Shown here piece after piece: positions 1 to 12,101 of a stretch of 64,000 bases of DNA (position 1 is its first letter; each line of letters begins with the position of its first letter). This DNA is from Homarus americanus. Its lineage: Eukaryota; Arthropoda; Malacostraca; Decapoda; Nephropidae. The notes beneath the pieces are model-generated. The model was not told where the DNA came from and made no database searches. It saw nothing but the letters and a program-made list of their open reading frames with translations. The position numbers were made by a program, and so were the translations under genes. The stretch is taken from NCBI RefSeq assembly GCF_018991925.1, contig NW_024737042.1, forward strand, positions 17,637,287-17,701,286. Reading direction: 5' to 3'.

Positions 1-647
1 AGAGATGATGATAATAATAATAAACAAGAGAGGATTAAATATCAGGGACTGGGGGCATAGAATAGGAGTCATAAATAACGAGTAATAGGGATAATATTGT
101 TAATTAAATCTTAATTTTAATGGGCGTTGACTCTATTAATTATCTCAACAAAGCTTCTCTTGGTTTCAGATCTAGGTGTAATGGCGTAACACTGAGATCA
201 ATCAACACGTCATACTCGAACACGATGAATTATTCCAATCCATGAATCTTTGACGGCTGACATTTAGAGATAGTGAGAGAGAACAAACGAAGATCAGACT
301 TGGACTCATTGTGGTCGGCACTGTTTATCTCTTTCATGTTTCTTGTTTATGTCTCTTCATTTTTCTCCCTTATAGTCAGAAGATGGAGGCGAGGGGGTGA
401 GGAGGAGGAGGAACGGAGGGGAGTAGGGAGATGAGGAGGAGGAAATGAGGAGGGAGAAGGAGGGGTCAATATCTCCTTTGGATCCATATTTTCTTCCGGT
501 TGTGAGGAAGAAATGTAGAATTCCAAATCAGACGCTATATTTTCTGCGCTGAAATCAGAGACACATATCTCCTTGTTTGACCCAGGAGACCGACCGTAGA
601 ATACCAAGTGATGGCAGGCGAGGCTAACTACCCGTCACAGAGAGATG
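1..647. other. AT-rich intergenic DNA, no gene recognised
   Basis: This stretch opens with a short (ATA/ATG) tract and has a purine-rich patch near 385-470, made of GAGG-type triplets on the plus strand. The one minus-strand open frame across that patch (about 347-607) is Pro/Ser-rich because it reads the purine tract. I see no coding, RNA or transposon signal. Confidence 0.5.
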
Positions 648-752
648 GGATGTGGGTGATTGGGATAGGGATGTGGGTGATTGGAATAGGGATGTGTGTG
701 ATTGGAATAGGGATTAGGGTATTTGGAAAAGGGATGTGGGTGATTGGGATGG
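648..752. repeat. 21-bp minisatellite, 5 units
   Basis: Five consecutive 21-bp units begin at 648, 669, 690, 711 and 732. Each resembles GGATGTGGGTGATTGGAA plus three more bases; the fourth is the most diverged. Because 21 is a multiple of three, minus-strand frames show a seven-residue Pro-Ile-Thr-His-Ile pattern. That pattern is a by-product of the repeat, not evidence of a gene. Confidence 0.85.
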
Positions 753-803
753 AATATATGGGATGAGGATAGATCATATTCGATGTGCTGTGGGTGATGT
801 GGT

Positions 804-975
804 GGAGGATAGAAGATTTGGATGGATGATGGAGCGAAGATGTGGTTGAATGATGGGGCGAAGATGTGGATGGATGAAAGACCAATGATGTGGATGGATG
901 ATGGGGCAAATGTGTAGTAGAATGATTGGGTAAAGATTTGGATGGATGATGGGGCGAAGATGTGGTTGGATGAAA
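804..975. repeat. 24-bp minisatellite, about 7 units
   Basis: Units of 24 bp start at 828, 852, 876, 900, 924 and 948, with a degenerate unit before and a partial one after. The consensus is close to GATGGGGCGAAGATGTGG followed by ATGGAT or TTGAAT. The overlapping His/Ser/Pro-rich minus-strand frames are repeat artefacts. Confidence 0.8.
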
Positions 976-2515
976 GAGATGGAGTTTGAAATGAAAGTGA
1001 CAGAGATGTGAACGGTGGTAATGATGGTGGAGGTGAGGAGTAGCGGATGTGTTGAGTGAGGGACCATAATACACAGACACCCGAGAAAGACACCAAACAC
1101 GTGTACACACAAACTTGACCTCATTTATCACTCGAGTCTGGATAATTATACACTTAAAAATGGCTAAATATGCAGCAAAATTGAGAATGTATGTAGCTAA
1201 ATATGTACGTTAAAATGAGTTAATATCATACTTTTCGGTGAATTTTATCCGTGAATTTATTGTCCCACACAGGATGTTGTTGTAAGTAGGATTTCTTAAT
1301 GAAGGATTAAATACAAAAAACAAAAGCATTATACAATACTGAAATAAATGATTTTTTTAAACAATATTGACAAATTACTTTTTTTAAGAAAATATAAAAA
1401 AGTTTCTTGCTTAAATAGCACTTAATATATTTTCATATATCAACTAAATGCAATAGTTGTTACTTTTATGTACAGTATATGTTGAAGAAAATGATTGTGT
1501 GAAAATCAAAAGCTAATTCCTTTAATGAATAAGAATAAAAACATAATAAAAAAATAAGCTTGATAGCACTCTATAAAACAGAATTAAACTTGATGACATG
1601 TTATATAGAGCCAATAACTAGAGATAACAACTTTGATCTGCTTAGCCTTTACTTTATCCTACTGCTTACTTTATGAGGCGTTGATAAAGGCTAAATCACG
1701 GCGTCATCAATAAATTTGTTAATAATCTGTTGCTAGACCCAACACGCTTCACTGATATATATTATTTTTCCCACTTTTCAGTCGCTAAAATACGAGTAAC
1801 TTTTTTCACTAACTACGTATGCTATAGTCAGCTAATTATACACGTTCTTTAATAATAACCAGTTACTTATACACAACTAACTGTGAATAGGTCATATTAT
1901 TCAGTCAAAATATAAAAATTCAAGCAAAATTAAGTGGTCATTTCAGTGGGGGATAATTCATAACTGTACCTCTGTGTAGTGTGAGGAACCAAAGAGGGAA
2001 CTGGTGGAGCCCGTGCATCTATATACAGTACTGTTTGGCTGAGCACAAACCCATCACGTACAGTTCTTGTTCATTGACCAACCAATTATGGTCTAGCGGC
2101 TAGCCTAACCACAGCCTGGTTCTGAGCCATACAGACTTAAGTATGTTCCTTTTGGACATATGACTTTAAATATCAGAGAAGGATGAATAATTTGTTATGT
2201 CTTAGTATTTTCCCCCAAAATATATCTTATAAAACAAAAACTATATGAATAGGCACATGCATAATTAGCCGGACCCTATTTTATTACCACGGAACACGTC
2301 AACAATTGTCTTCACTGAGGATGGTGTCACGTCTTCCTCCTCCTCCTTCTCCTCCTCCTCCCTTGGGACAACGTAGCCACTTAATGACTTTTAAGCAGAT
2401 CAAACCTTAGAGTCGACAAGATCAGAAGACTCGAAAGGAATACAGGCAGCTCTTGACCAATGCAGAGGCCGCCTGGAGGAGGTCTCGCTGCGGAGAAATT
2501 CAGTGAATATCAAAT
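976..2515. other. AT-rich DNA without recognisable genes
   Basis: About 1.5 kb of AT-rich sequence with many stops in all frames. There is a short CCT tract near 2335-2362. I recognise no transposon ends, RNA gene or conserved coding motif. Confidence 0.5.
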
Positions 2516-2762
2516 CAAGTGGTAGGATACTGGCAATACTGGTGATAGTGGTGAAGTGAATTGGTGAAGATATTGTTGGTGATGGTTATGGTGATGGTGT
2601 TTGGCTGGTGGTGATAATATTAGTGATGGTGGTGGTGCTTTGCAGGTGGTGATATTGTTGGTGATGGTGCTTGGTTGGTGGCGATATTGCTGATGGTGGT
2701 ATTGGTGGCCACTATGATGGTGATGTTGCTTGGTTAATAATAGTGATGGTGGTAGTAAAGAT
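2516..2762. repeat. Imperfect GTGAT/GGT-rich repeat
   Basis: The sequence is built from variants of GGTGAT and GGTGGT with occasional GCTTGGTTGGTGG segments, suggesting a degraded trinucleotide-derived repeat. His/Thr/Pro-rich frames on the minus strand come from this composition. Confidence 0.6.
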
Positions 2763-2908
2763 GGCACCCACAGATTCCAGAAAATGGTGATAGTGAAGAC
2801 AGCACCAACACAGACGGAGGCACGAGCCACTGCACAACAGTCCACAAGGAGAGGGTGGAGGCCGTCTTGTTGTACAGACCTTTGTAAAGCTCATCAAAGA
2901 CACCTGAC

Positions 2909-2983
2909 ACCTGTGTGTGTGTGTGTGTGTGTGTGAGTGTAGGTACTGAAAGCGTCTTCAGGGCAGGTGGTGTGTGTGTGTGT

Positions 2984-2985
<2 letters not shown>
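2909..2985. repeat. (GT)n tracts
   Basis: Two GT tracts (about 2909-2935 and 2969-2985) are separated by about 33 bp. The second directly abuts the (AAT)n tail of the LINE-B remnant, so on the LINE strand the retrotransposon 3' end is followed by (CA)n. Confidence 0.85.
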
Positions 2986-3054
<69 letters not shown>

Positions 3055-3328
3055 CGGTTTATTGAAAAAGCTCTGCAGCCCGAAGGCTGAAAATATACAT
3101 TGGACATAAATGAATTATTACATACATTGGTGGTTTAACAAAAGCCTTCATTAGAGAAAGGTAAAGGAACATACATTGAACATACAGATTAATGTTTACA
3201 GTGGAGGTCACGTAGATCTTGTGTGCTGAGGTATTGAACAGGAGACACATAGTGTAGTAACTCCCTCACAGATGGTGTTATGAGGGGCATCACGTGGTGT
3301 AGTAGTTCCCTCACAGGTGGTGTTATGT
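2986..3328 (-). mobile_element. LINE-B 3' end (5'-truncated), minus strand
   Basis: Read on the minus strand, the end of this segment matches the 3' end of the LINE-B copy at 10721-12057. Both have TATATTTTCAGC, then GGCTGC, then TTTTCAATAAACCGTT or CTTTCAATAAACCGTT, then (TTA)n. Here the tail has grown to about 22 AAT units (2986-3053). No RT remains, only 3' UTR. The inner boundary is uncertain. The part near 3246-3328 holds two copies of an about 46-bp repeat containing CCCTCACAG and GGTGGTGTTATG. The small minus-strand open frame at 3059-3250 is not credible. Confidence 0.6.
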
Positions 3329-3353
3329 GTGTGTGTGTGTGTGTGTGTGTGAT
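3329..3353. repeat. (GT)n between LINE-B and LINE-A remnants
   Basis: A GT tract of about 12 units sits exactly between the LINE-B remnant and the 3' end of the LINE-A remnant. On the minus strand it is (CA)n on the 5' side of the truncated LINE-B copy. Confidence 0.85.
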
Positions 3354-4705
3354 ATTGATATTAAAACAGTTTATTTAGCCAGAAAAACACAGATACAGAG
3401 TGGATAATAATAACAATATTAACATGGTTGAGCCAGTTGAAAGCCTGAGTTCTCTTGTAGACACCTGATATACTGTATGCTATACATTTATCTCAAGGAA
3501 GTATTATGGAACATTTAGTATCATCTGGAATAGTACACATAGCATGGTGGTAATAAGAACATATCAGAATGTTACCACGGTTAGCACTTCGTTATTTATT
3601 TTATTTTATTTTATTTATTTTTTTTTTTTACATTTATATTAGAATATAAACATATTTTACAATAGCGTTGATTTGTGGGTTGTTTTAAGGTGGAACAGGA
3701 GGACAAAAATTTTTAGTATCATGTCTTGTCGGCAAATACAGTATAATGATTGCAATGGTAATTTCTATCTATCTACAGTACATGACGATTTTTGATATAA
3801 TGTTTTTGGTGGTACAGTAAAGGTAGGAGTATAAAGTAGGTATTATAAAAAAAAATAATACGTAGATAGTAGATATCTTTTTTAGAGAAGATTTAAAGGA
3901 AGGGAGCGTAGTCTTTGCTTGGATGGGTGGGGCGGTAAGTTGTTCCACACCTTCACATCATGATATTTTATAGAGGTCTGGGACTGAGAGGAGCGCATTG
4001 GGGGGGGGGGGTGGCCTCAGTAGCTCTGGGTGTCTTAAGTTGTATCTCTGATTATTCCGGAACTGGAAATAAATATTGTCAATCAAGCAATTGACATATT
4101 TGTAAACAAATAAGGCACAGCAATAGGTGTTATTATACTCGAATTTTAGCAATTTCAATTTAGCAAATTGTTCGTTAGTGTGGGTTTTTTTCAAGTAGGT
4201 CTACAGAGTGTCCGCACAACTCTCTTTTGTGCAGTGATCAGGGGTTGTGTTTTTGTAGAGCCAGAGGCCCTCATAGTGTGTGACAGTGTATCAAGTGTTG
4301 GTAAACATCATCATAATATAATTCTTTCATTGCTGCAAGAGTGAGTGACAGACGAGTGTGATACAGGATACCGCACTGTTTATGGACTTTACTGTACATG
4401 GCTTGTCTGTGATTTCTCCAGTTTAGTTTATCATCAGCAATAAAGCCAAGGAATTCAGTATTTTGTTCAGTTTGAGGATTGTATTACCAAGGTACAGTTG
4501 TCAGCAAAAGTTCTCCCAGAGCCCTGTGTAGCAAGTTCGTAAATGTGCTGTGAAAGATTGTATAGTGGGTTTAAGGTCAGTTTATTACGTGTTACCCAGG
4601 TCCCGATTCTAGTCAATTCAGTGTTCTTAGTTCTCATCAAGGAATGTAGATTTGAGTTGCTGGCATAGAGATTACTATCGTCTAAAAATAAATTGTATTT
4701 GACGT
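3354..4705 (-). pseudogene. LINE-A (CR1/Jockey-like) RT C-terminus and 3' UTR, decayed
   Basis: The minus strand carries the C-terminal half of a non-LTR reverse transcriptase, broken by several stops and frameshifts. From about 4705 down, thumb-type text is seen (LNWRNH, then QCGILYHTRLSLT). Next comes a Q-x-H-L-I-H-C segment near 4290 and a conserved end, TYCCALFVYK, then FRNNQRYNLRHPELLRP (about 4020-4140). A 3' UTR follows and ends at GGCTAAATAAACTG near 3365-3385. Two other copies of the same 3' end occur at about 45433 (minus) and 47520 (plus), which defines the family. Typical CR1/Jockey-group features are inferred from motifs only. The catalytic Y/F-x-DD block is missing because unrelated sequence lies at 4706-5345. 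Confidence 0.7.
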
Positions 4706-5345
4706 GTTATGAGTTGGGGATTTAGAATATAGTTAAAAGTCTACCCAGATCCCAACAGGCAACAAAAATAAAAAAACAAAGACAATCTGACTATAAAAGG
4801 ATAGAAAAAGGATGCGAGTTTTTGTTGTGTATAATAAAGTACCATAAATTCCTTAACAAAATATTCAGCTTTCTATAATTTACCCTTAACCATACTTAAC
4901 CTAAACATACGCAACATTGGCTTAACAGTAAATACATATTTATACAACATACAACAAACAGAAGCAAGTGGAGGTGGGAGGCAATATAAGAATACAAAAT
5001 ACTCAAGTGCAGTGCTGAGATGGCTGGCGGGTAAGGCTGAGTATTGAAAAAGATGGTAGGTAGTCACTGTGCTGTAGGTTTCCAGGATAGGTGATCCTAG
5101 TGTGGTCACTTCCCAGAGTGAACTGAACTTTCCTCGATCTGGAGCTGATGAGGAAGACTTGGAGGAGGTGACGCAACAACCAGGATATGGAGAAGGGAAA
5201 CCCCGGAGTGGTAACTAAGACTAGTCATACTCGGGTTTCGTCCCTAGATGGCGTTGCTCGTGGTGCTGGGTAGGTAGATGAGGACAATAGATGGCGTGGT
5301 TCGTAGTGCTGGGCAGGTAGATCATGACAATTGATGGCGTGGTTC
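4706..5345. other. Unassigned insertion splitting the LINE-A RT, with a 43-bp repeat
   Basis: This about 640-bp segment interrupts LINE-A between the GVPQGS-x-LGP block (about 5400-5440) and the thumb region (below 4705). Its part at 5246-5350 contains about 2.4 copies of a 43-bp unit beginning AGATGGCGT (5246, 5289, 5332). I do not recognise the rest. It replaces the position where the RT aspartate pair should be. Confidence 0.5.
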
Positions 5346-6000
5346 GTAACAGACGAGTGTGCTGGAGTGGACTATATCGTTTATGTACAACAAGAACAGT
5401 ACAGGACCGAGAATGGAGCCTTGGGGGACGCCATACAAAATTGGTGAGGAGTCAAATTGATGATTATTATAGCAGACATACTGCTTCCTGTTAGACAGAT
5501 ATGAGCTAAACCAATTGTTGGATAAGCCCCTAACGCCAGGAGGATGGTATGATCGATAGTATCAAAGGAGGTCCAGGAATATTTCAACTGTAAACCGACT
5601 GTCATCAAAGGAGTTTAAGATGTCATTAGTAAAGGATAGCAGAGCACTCTCAGTGACCTTCTAGTTCTAAATCCAAACTGAGAGTCTGTAAGGATATTAT
5701 TGACGCACCAGAAGGAATTTAGTCTACTACATGCTAGCTTCTCCGGTATCTTACTTAAGGCTGGGAGGACTGATATGGGGTGGTAATTCTTGAAAAGACC
5801 TTTATCCCTAGATTTTTTATTTGCTGGGTGAAATTTATCAATTTTCAGTATATCCGGAAAGACACCACTCGTGAAGGAAGTGTTACAAATGGGTAGGAGG
5901 ACAGGTAGTAATAAGTAGGTTACTTTCTTAATGATGCTCATTGGTATATTGGCATCGCCTGCTGTTACATTTTTGGACATTTTTACGATGGTTAAAGCAG
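5346..6000 (-). pseudogene. LINE-A reverse transcriptase, fingers/palm fragment
   Basis: Minus-strand translation gives an RT N-terminal part: LLPVLLPICNTSF (about 5900), a YHPISVLPALSKI block (near 5760-5790, the usual RPISVL with Arg replaced), and DSQFGFR (near 5660-5680). Then come FDTIDH (near 5550) and, after a frameshift, [20 protein letters not shown] (about 5370-5440). These are blocks 1-4 of a CR1/Jockey-type non-LTR RT. Frames change at about 5610. The reading frame continues without a stop upstream into RTE-type linker sequence (see 6001-7034). The element cannot encode a working polymerase because the catalytic DD region is absent. Confidence 0.75.
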
Positions 6001-7034
6001 CGCGTTTATCATCGACGATTACATTGATTTCCTGGTCATTTTCATCAAACCAGTCCTGGTGTATTCTTTCGATCTGGTCGAGGGTCTTTCTGCAGGTTTT
6101 TATCAGGACAGTGTCGAGAATATCCCATTCAGCTCTCGGAACTGGGTTGTTTGTTGTCGGGTTGTTTATCTGCCCATGTTCGAGGTATTCTCTGAAAGCA
6201 TGTGCAACCGCTGGATCCTCCAGACGTTTAGTGTTATAACCTCCTCTAGAGGCTTGTTGCCTTCACCCTTTTGGGGCAATGTGAAGTAAGAGCTTGGCTC
6301 TGACGAGCCGATGATAAGTGTCGCAGTGGTCTGAGCCACGTATGGCTCGGGTGATGAGAACAACTCGGCGATCTCTTTCTCTGACCGTGATGTAGTCAAC
6401 GAGATACCAGTGTTTGGATCGTGGGTGTTGCCACAAACACTTGAACTTGTCGGCCTGCCTAAACAAGGCATTGGTGATAGTAAGGTTGTGTACAGCACAG
6501 TTATTGAGGAGGAGTAGGCCATTAAGATTACACTTTCATAGTCCATTTCTCCTTATGATTCCCTTCCAAATGTCAGCATATCTTCCAACTCTGGCATTGA
6601 AGTCACCAAGGCTCATAACCTTATCTTCTTTGGGGATATAGGTTAGCACTCTGTCAGGATTGGCGTAAAAGGCCTCCTTGATTTCATCCTCTGCATCCAG
6701 TATTGGGGCGTATGCACTACTGAAGAAGGAATGACGTTGATCCCAATAGGCATTTCAGTTAGCCATGTAGAATGCATAAGTGCATGGCATAGCCAACTCC
6801 ATCAATGCGGTTTCTTTCTTCAGCAGGCTTACCCTTCCAGAAGAAGGTATAGCTAGACCCCAGTTCTGTGAGTCGATCCTTGTCTGGGAGCCGGGACTCA
6901 CTGATGGCTGCTATGTTGATGTTATACCTAGCCAGCTTTCTTGCCACAAGGGAGGTTTTTCTCTCAAGGCGACCATTTTTGCTAGTATCCACAAGGGTCC
7001 TGTCATTCCATGCAGCGACAATAAGAGGTTGCAT
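6001..7034 (-). pseudogene. RTE-type LINE: AP endonuclease and linker, decayed
   Basis: Read on the minus strand from ATG at 7034, the protein begins with VAAWNDRTLVD (the usual N-R-T metal/substrate strand of LINE endonucleases). It continues with AAISESRLPDKDRL (catalytic Glu) and YTFFWKGKP. In shifted frames follow LGDFNARVG (near 6585-6625), HPRSKHWYLVDYI (near 6390-6430) and THRLVRAKL-like sequence near 6300. The RTE linker follows: REYLEHGQINNP, then HQDWFDENDQEI (about 6025-6060). Together these mark the RTE clade. Decay includes frameshifts in the endonuclease and a CGA-to-TGA nonsense change near 6262 compared with the paralogue at 19722-20390. The linker then runs in frame into the LINE-A RT near 5990-6000 instead of an RTE RT. 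Confidence 0.75.
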
Positions 7035-7964
7035 ATTTTTATTTTATTTTTTTTTTGTCTGTGATTATGATTGTGTTTTCGACCGCATAAGGATGACCTT
7101 ACTGGGCGCGGTTGCCGAATCAGGTTGGCTCTTTAGGCAGGCTATGTTTAGGGTGCCTTTTCTAGCCCCCCCATGAGGGGTTATCAGGGTGGCTCCTCTG
7201 CCTAGTTACCAGTGCATAAACGACCATCTTATATATGCCGCTTATGTACAGAGTTGTGACTAGAGACTCCAGGCAGTCATCTCTGCCTGTCCCCTTCGAC
7301 ATTTGCCCGTCGCCTGAGGACTTTGGGGGGTATAGGGGTTCTGATGATGAATAGAAATATGGTGAGCTGGATGATGGCTGCGCAGGAGTTGATTTTTGTG
7401 GTGTGGTAGAAGCTCAGGATGCAACCACACATCTTAGCTCTCCCTTTTCCTGATCCAGTGGTGCTAGTGTTGCAACGACTGTGGAGAGGGAGAGTTGCAA
7501 TGGACTGCCGATAGCCCAGTTTGTTGAATTTCACCTTAGTAGCCTGATCATCACGCACTGCCTTCGTCCACTGGTGTAGTCGTTGGGTTCCCATGTTGGT
7601 CATATCTTCTGCCTATACTGCCATTGGGGTCTTGTTGGAGATCTGTAAGTATGTCTCACTGATGCGGAGCTCCACCGCAGATTTTTCGTTCAGGGTTTAC
7701 TCCCGTAGCCTTATACCTACCGAGGTTAATCCGCAAGGCAGCAGGGCGGTGGTTGGTACGCGCTTACATGCCAGTGGGTCTATGCAACTTCCCTCTAGGG
7801 GCCACTGCTGCTCCGAGATCCCCTGCTGGTTTAGCCTGTGCCCACGAGCCACCCAGTTACCTTGTGTTGCCACGGGGAGGCACAGCAGGAGTCTTGATGG
7901 CTGTGTACTGGCAGGGGAGGACTTATGCAATTTGGTACCTGGAAGCGTGAGGAAGCAAGCAATG
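7035..7964 (-). mobile_element. Probable 5' UTR of the RTE-type LINE
   Basis: The minus strand upstream of the endonuclease ATG is A-rich for about 25 bases, then GC-rich and non-AT-biased, unlike the flanks. It contains no convincing gene; the apparent frame at 7277-7603 has no recognisable domain. By position this is the 5' leader of the RTE element, ending somewhere before the CA tract at 8021. The 5' boundary is a guess. Confidence 0.4.
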
Positions 7965-8020
7965 CTTGCACCATAATACTAACAAATGCTGCCACACTAG
8001 ACGTATTACACCACCCTGTG

Positions 8021-8062
8021 CACACACACACACACACAGAAACACACACACACACACACACA
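8021..8062. repeat. (CA)n microsatellite
   Basis: About 20 CA units with one GAA interruption near 8039. Confidence 0.9.
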
Positions 8063-8578
8063 ACGGCATAGCATTCTGAAAAATTCACGTTCTTATTTTT
8101 TTACTCTGTATTGAGAACCTTCTGATCATAAAGTCTCGCCAAATTTAAACCCCTGAAGGATCACTTCATCAATTTGCATGGGAATGTTCTGCCTTTCACA
8201 ATTGATTTGAAGTTGAAGGATAAAATATTCTACCAGGAAGATGTGTGCCTGGTGGACCCATCAGTCATCAATTTCCTGAATTCTTTATATTCGATTCGGC
8301 TCGACTAGATGACAATACCGTCATGTCAGATTTCCAGGTCATTCTCTTTTGCTTTCATTTGTATTTGTTTTCATTTTAGGTTCGTCCGTGAGCTCCTTGG
8401 TTTGCTGATAAATGTCCTCCTATACGTGTGTTAAAGATAATTTTTGCATTCAAGCTAAGTGCGTACACCAACACGGATCAGAGATATATGATCAATACAA
8501 ACATGGTTACCCTGCGGGAGCCTCAATCACACGCACCCCCCCCTCTCTCTCTATCCGTGTATTCTTTTAATAATTCAT
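8063..8578. other. Unassigned DNA with a short possible coding scrap
   Basis: Between two CA tracts. A 59-codon open stretch at about 8130-8309 on the plus strand reads like protein (…FKPLKDHFINLHGNVLPFT…) but has no ATG, is preceded directly by a stop and ends at TAG. It could be an exon scrap or chance. Nothing else is recognised. Confidence 0.3.
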
Positions 8579-8600
8579 ACACACACACACACACACAAAC
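8579..8600. repeat. (AC)n microsatellite
   Basis: About 9 AC units followed by AAACAGAGGGAGAG. Confidence 0.85.
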
Positions 8601-8635
8601 AGAGGGAGAGTTTTAGTCCAAAATAACCATAATAA

Positions 8636-9420
8636 CCCGTGTTACTGTCCCCCCCTGTGTAGTTCCCTCCCTCCCTCCCTTCTTCCCATCTTTCTTCTCT
8701 CCCCTCTCCCCCCAAGCTCCCCCCCCCTCTCTCTGTCTCACTCCCAGTCCATCATCTTCAGCAGTACAGACTCCTCCTCCCACACACCCCTCCTCATTCG
8801 TCCCTCCTCACACTTGTATTTCCCAGCTCCCACACATCTTCCCTGATCGTTAACACGGACCTTCTCCCCAGAGACCTAAAAAGAGCTCCTCTCCTGACGT
8901 AACGATTATCCTCCCCTCAAACTCACCCGTCCCACATTCTTTCACCTATTCTCTCCTTCCTAGTCACCCCCGTTTTCTCATTCATTTATCACTCATACCC
9001 GACCCTCATTCTGTCGTCCATTCTCTCTTCCTGCTCCATACTCAGCCATGACTTTTCCTCCCTCCTCTCCTCCCCCTAGACTCCGACACTCACCCCAATT
9101 CCTTAGCTCATCATCCAGCTCTCTCCCACACCTGGCCCCATACACCCATTCACACTTCCTCTTTCTCCCCAAAACAAATGACTTTGCCCACACAACATAC
9201 AAATCCATTTTCTCCCCATACGCAGTCATCCTCCATCCATTTTTACCCTTCCAAACTCCACCCCCCTCCCTTCCATAACAACACTGCTGCGCCCCACATT
9301 AGGACCAACAGCTTCTCACCTTGTCAACAAAGTCCCTTACCTTCCTTCACATCATCTTTCCTCATATTTCGCCCATTTCATATACACAACTTTTTTCCTT
9401 CGCCTCCCCCACACTAAACT
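8636..9420. repeat. Pyrimidine-rich (C/T) low-complexity tract
   Basis: The plus strand is strongly C+T-rich with runs such as CCCTCCCTCCCTCC and TCTCCCC. Ser/Pro/Thr-rich open frames here follow from composition. No unit length is evident. Confidence 0.7.
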
Positions 9421-9496
9421 CCTGCAGTGACCCAAAAGGATTTTATGAAGTTACGTACCCAAGCATATTTCACTTGATTAAATATCCCCAAACTCT

Positions 9497-9548
9497 CTAA
9501 CCTAACATAACCAATTCTAACAAAACCAATTCTAACCTAACCTAACCT
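9497..9548. repeat. Degenerate CCTAA telomere-like repeats
   Basis: The text CTAACCTAAC appears at the start and CTAACCTAACCTAACC at the end, with degenerate AATTCTAAC units between. It is the C-rich strand of the TTAGG repeat used at most arthropod telomeres. The short, partly degenerate copy suggests an old interstitial seed. Confidence 0.6.
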
Positions 9549-9640
9549 TGGCGTGGATTCCTAATCTTAATGACAGCCACCCACGTATAGCTGCCTCCCC
9601 CCCTCTTACACACAGCTCCCTTTCCATATAGAGCTTGCTT

Positions 9641-10497
9641 CCTACATACAGTTTGTCTCCCACATACAGCTACTCTCCCACACACGGCTGCTCTCCCACA
9701 CACGGCTGCTCTCCCACACACAGCTGCTCTCCCACACACAGCTACTCTCCCACACACGGCTGCTCTCCCACACACAGCTGCTCTCCCACACACAGCAACT
9801 CTCCCACACACGGCTCCTCTCCCACACACAGCTCTCCCACACACGGCTGCTTTCCCCACACACGGCTCCTCTCCCACACAGCTACTCTCCCACACAGCTG
9901 CTCTCCCACACTGGCTGCTTCCACAACTGCTCTCCCACACAGCTGCTCTCCCACACACGGTTGCTCCCACACACGGCTCCTCTCCCACACACACCCAGCT
10001 GCTCTCCCCACACAGCTGCTCTCCCACACACAGCTGCTCTCCCACACACAACTGCTCTCCCACACAGCTGCTCTCCACACACAGCCACTCCCACACACAG
10101 CTGCTCCCACACGGCTACTCTCCCACACACAGCTGCTCTCCCACACACGGCTACTCTCCCACACACAGCTCTCCCACACGCTGCCTCACACACACGGCTC
10201 CCCCACACACAGTTGCTCTCCCACACACGGCCCTTCCCCACACACGGCTCCTCTCCCACACACAGCTGCTCTCCCCACACACGGCTCCTCCCACACACGG
10301 CTCCTCTCCCACACACAGCTGCTCTCCCACACACACACGGCTACTCTCCCACACACAGCTGCTCTCCCACACACGGCTACTCCCACACACAGCTGCTCTC
10401 CCACACACGGCTCCTCTTTCACACACGGCTCCTCTCCCACACACAGCTGCTCTCCCACACACGGCTACTCTCCCACACACAGCTCCTCTCCCATACA
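9641..10497. repeat. 20-bp minisatellite, about 42 units
   Basis: The consensus unit is CTCTCCCACACACAGCTGCT, alternating with CACACGGCTGCT and CACACGGCTAC variants. Units that have lost 1-5 bases shift the phase. Stop-poor frames on both strands (Ser/His/Thr/Pro-rich on plus; Trp-Glu-Ser-Ser-Cys on minus) simply read the repeat. Confidence 0.95.
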
Positions 10498-10612
10498 TAG
10501 TCCCTTTTCACCAATATCTAAAACCCCTTTCACCAAACAAGTTACCCCTCGAATATACTGTACACATTCCCTAGTAAACACAGTTCTATTTTCCACAAGT
10601 GTATACAGCCTT

Positions 10613-12057
<1,445 letters not shown>

Positions 12058-12058
<1 letters not shown>

Positions 12059-12065
12059 ACAAACA

Positions 12066-12096
<31 letters not shown>

Positions 12097-12101
12097 GCAC
12101 G
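12058..12101. repeat. (CA)n followed by (CG)n
   Basis: A CA tract of about 12 units passes into about 8 GC units ending CACGTG. The alternating purine-pyrimidine run is of a kind that can form Z-DNA (known property; not shown here). Confidence 0.85.
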
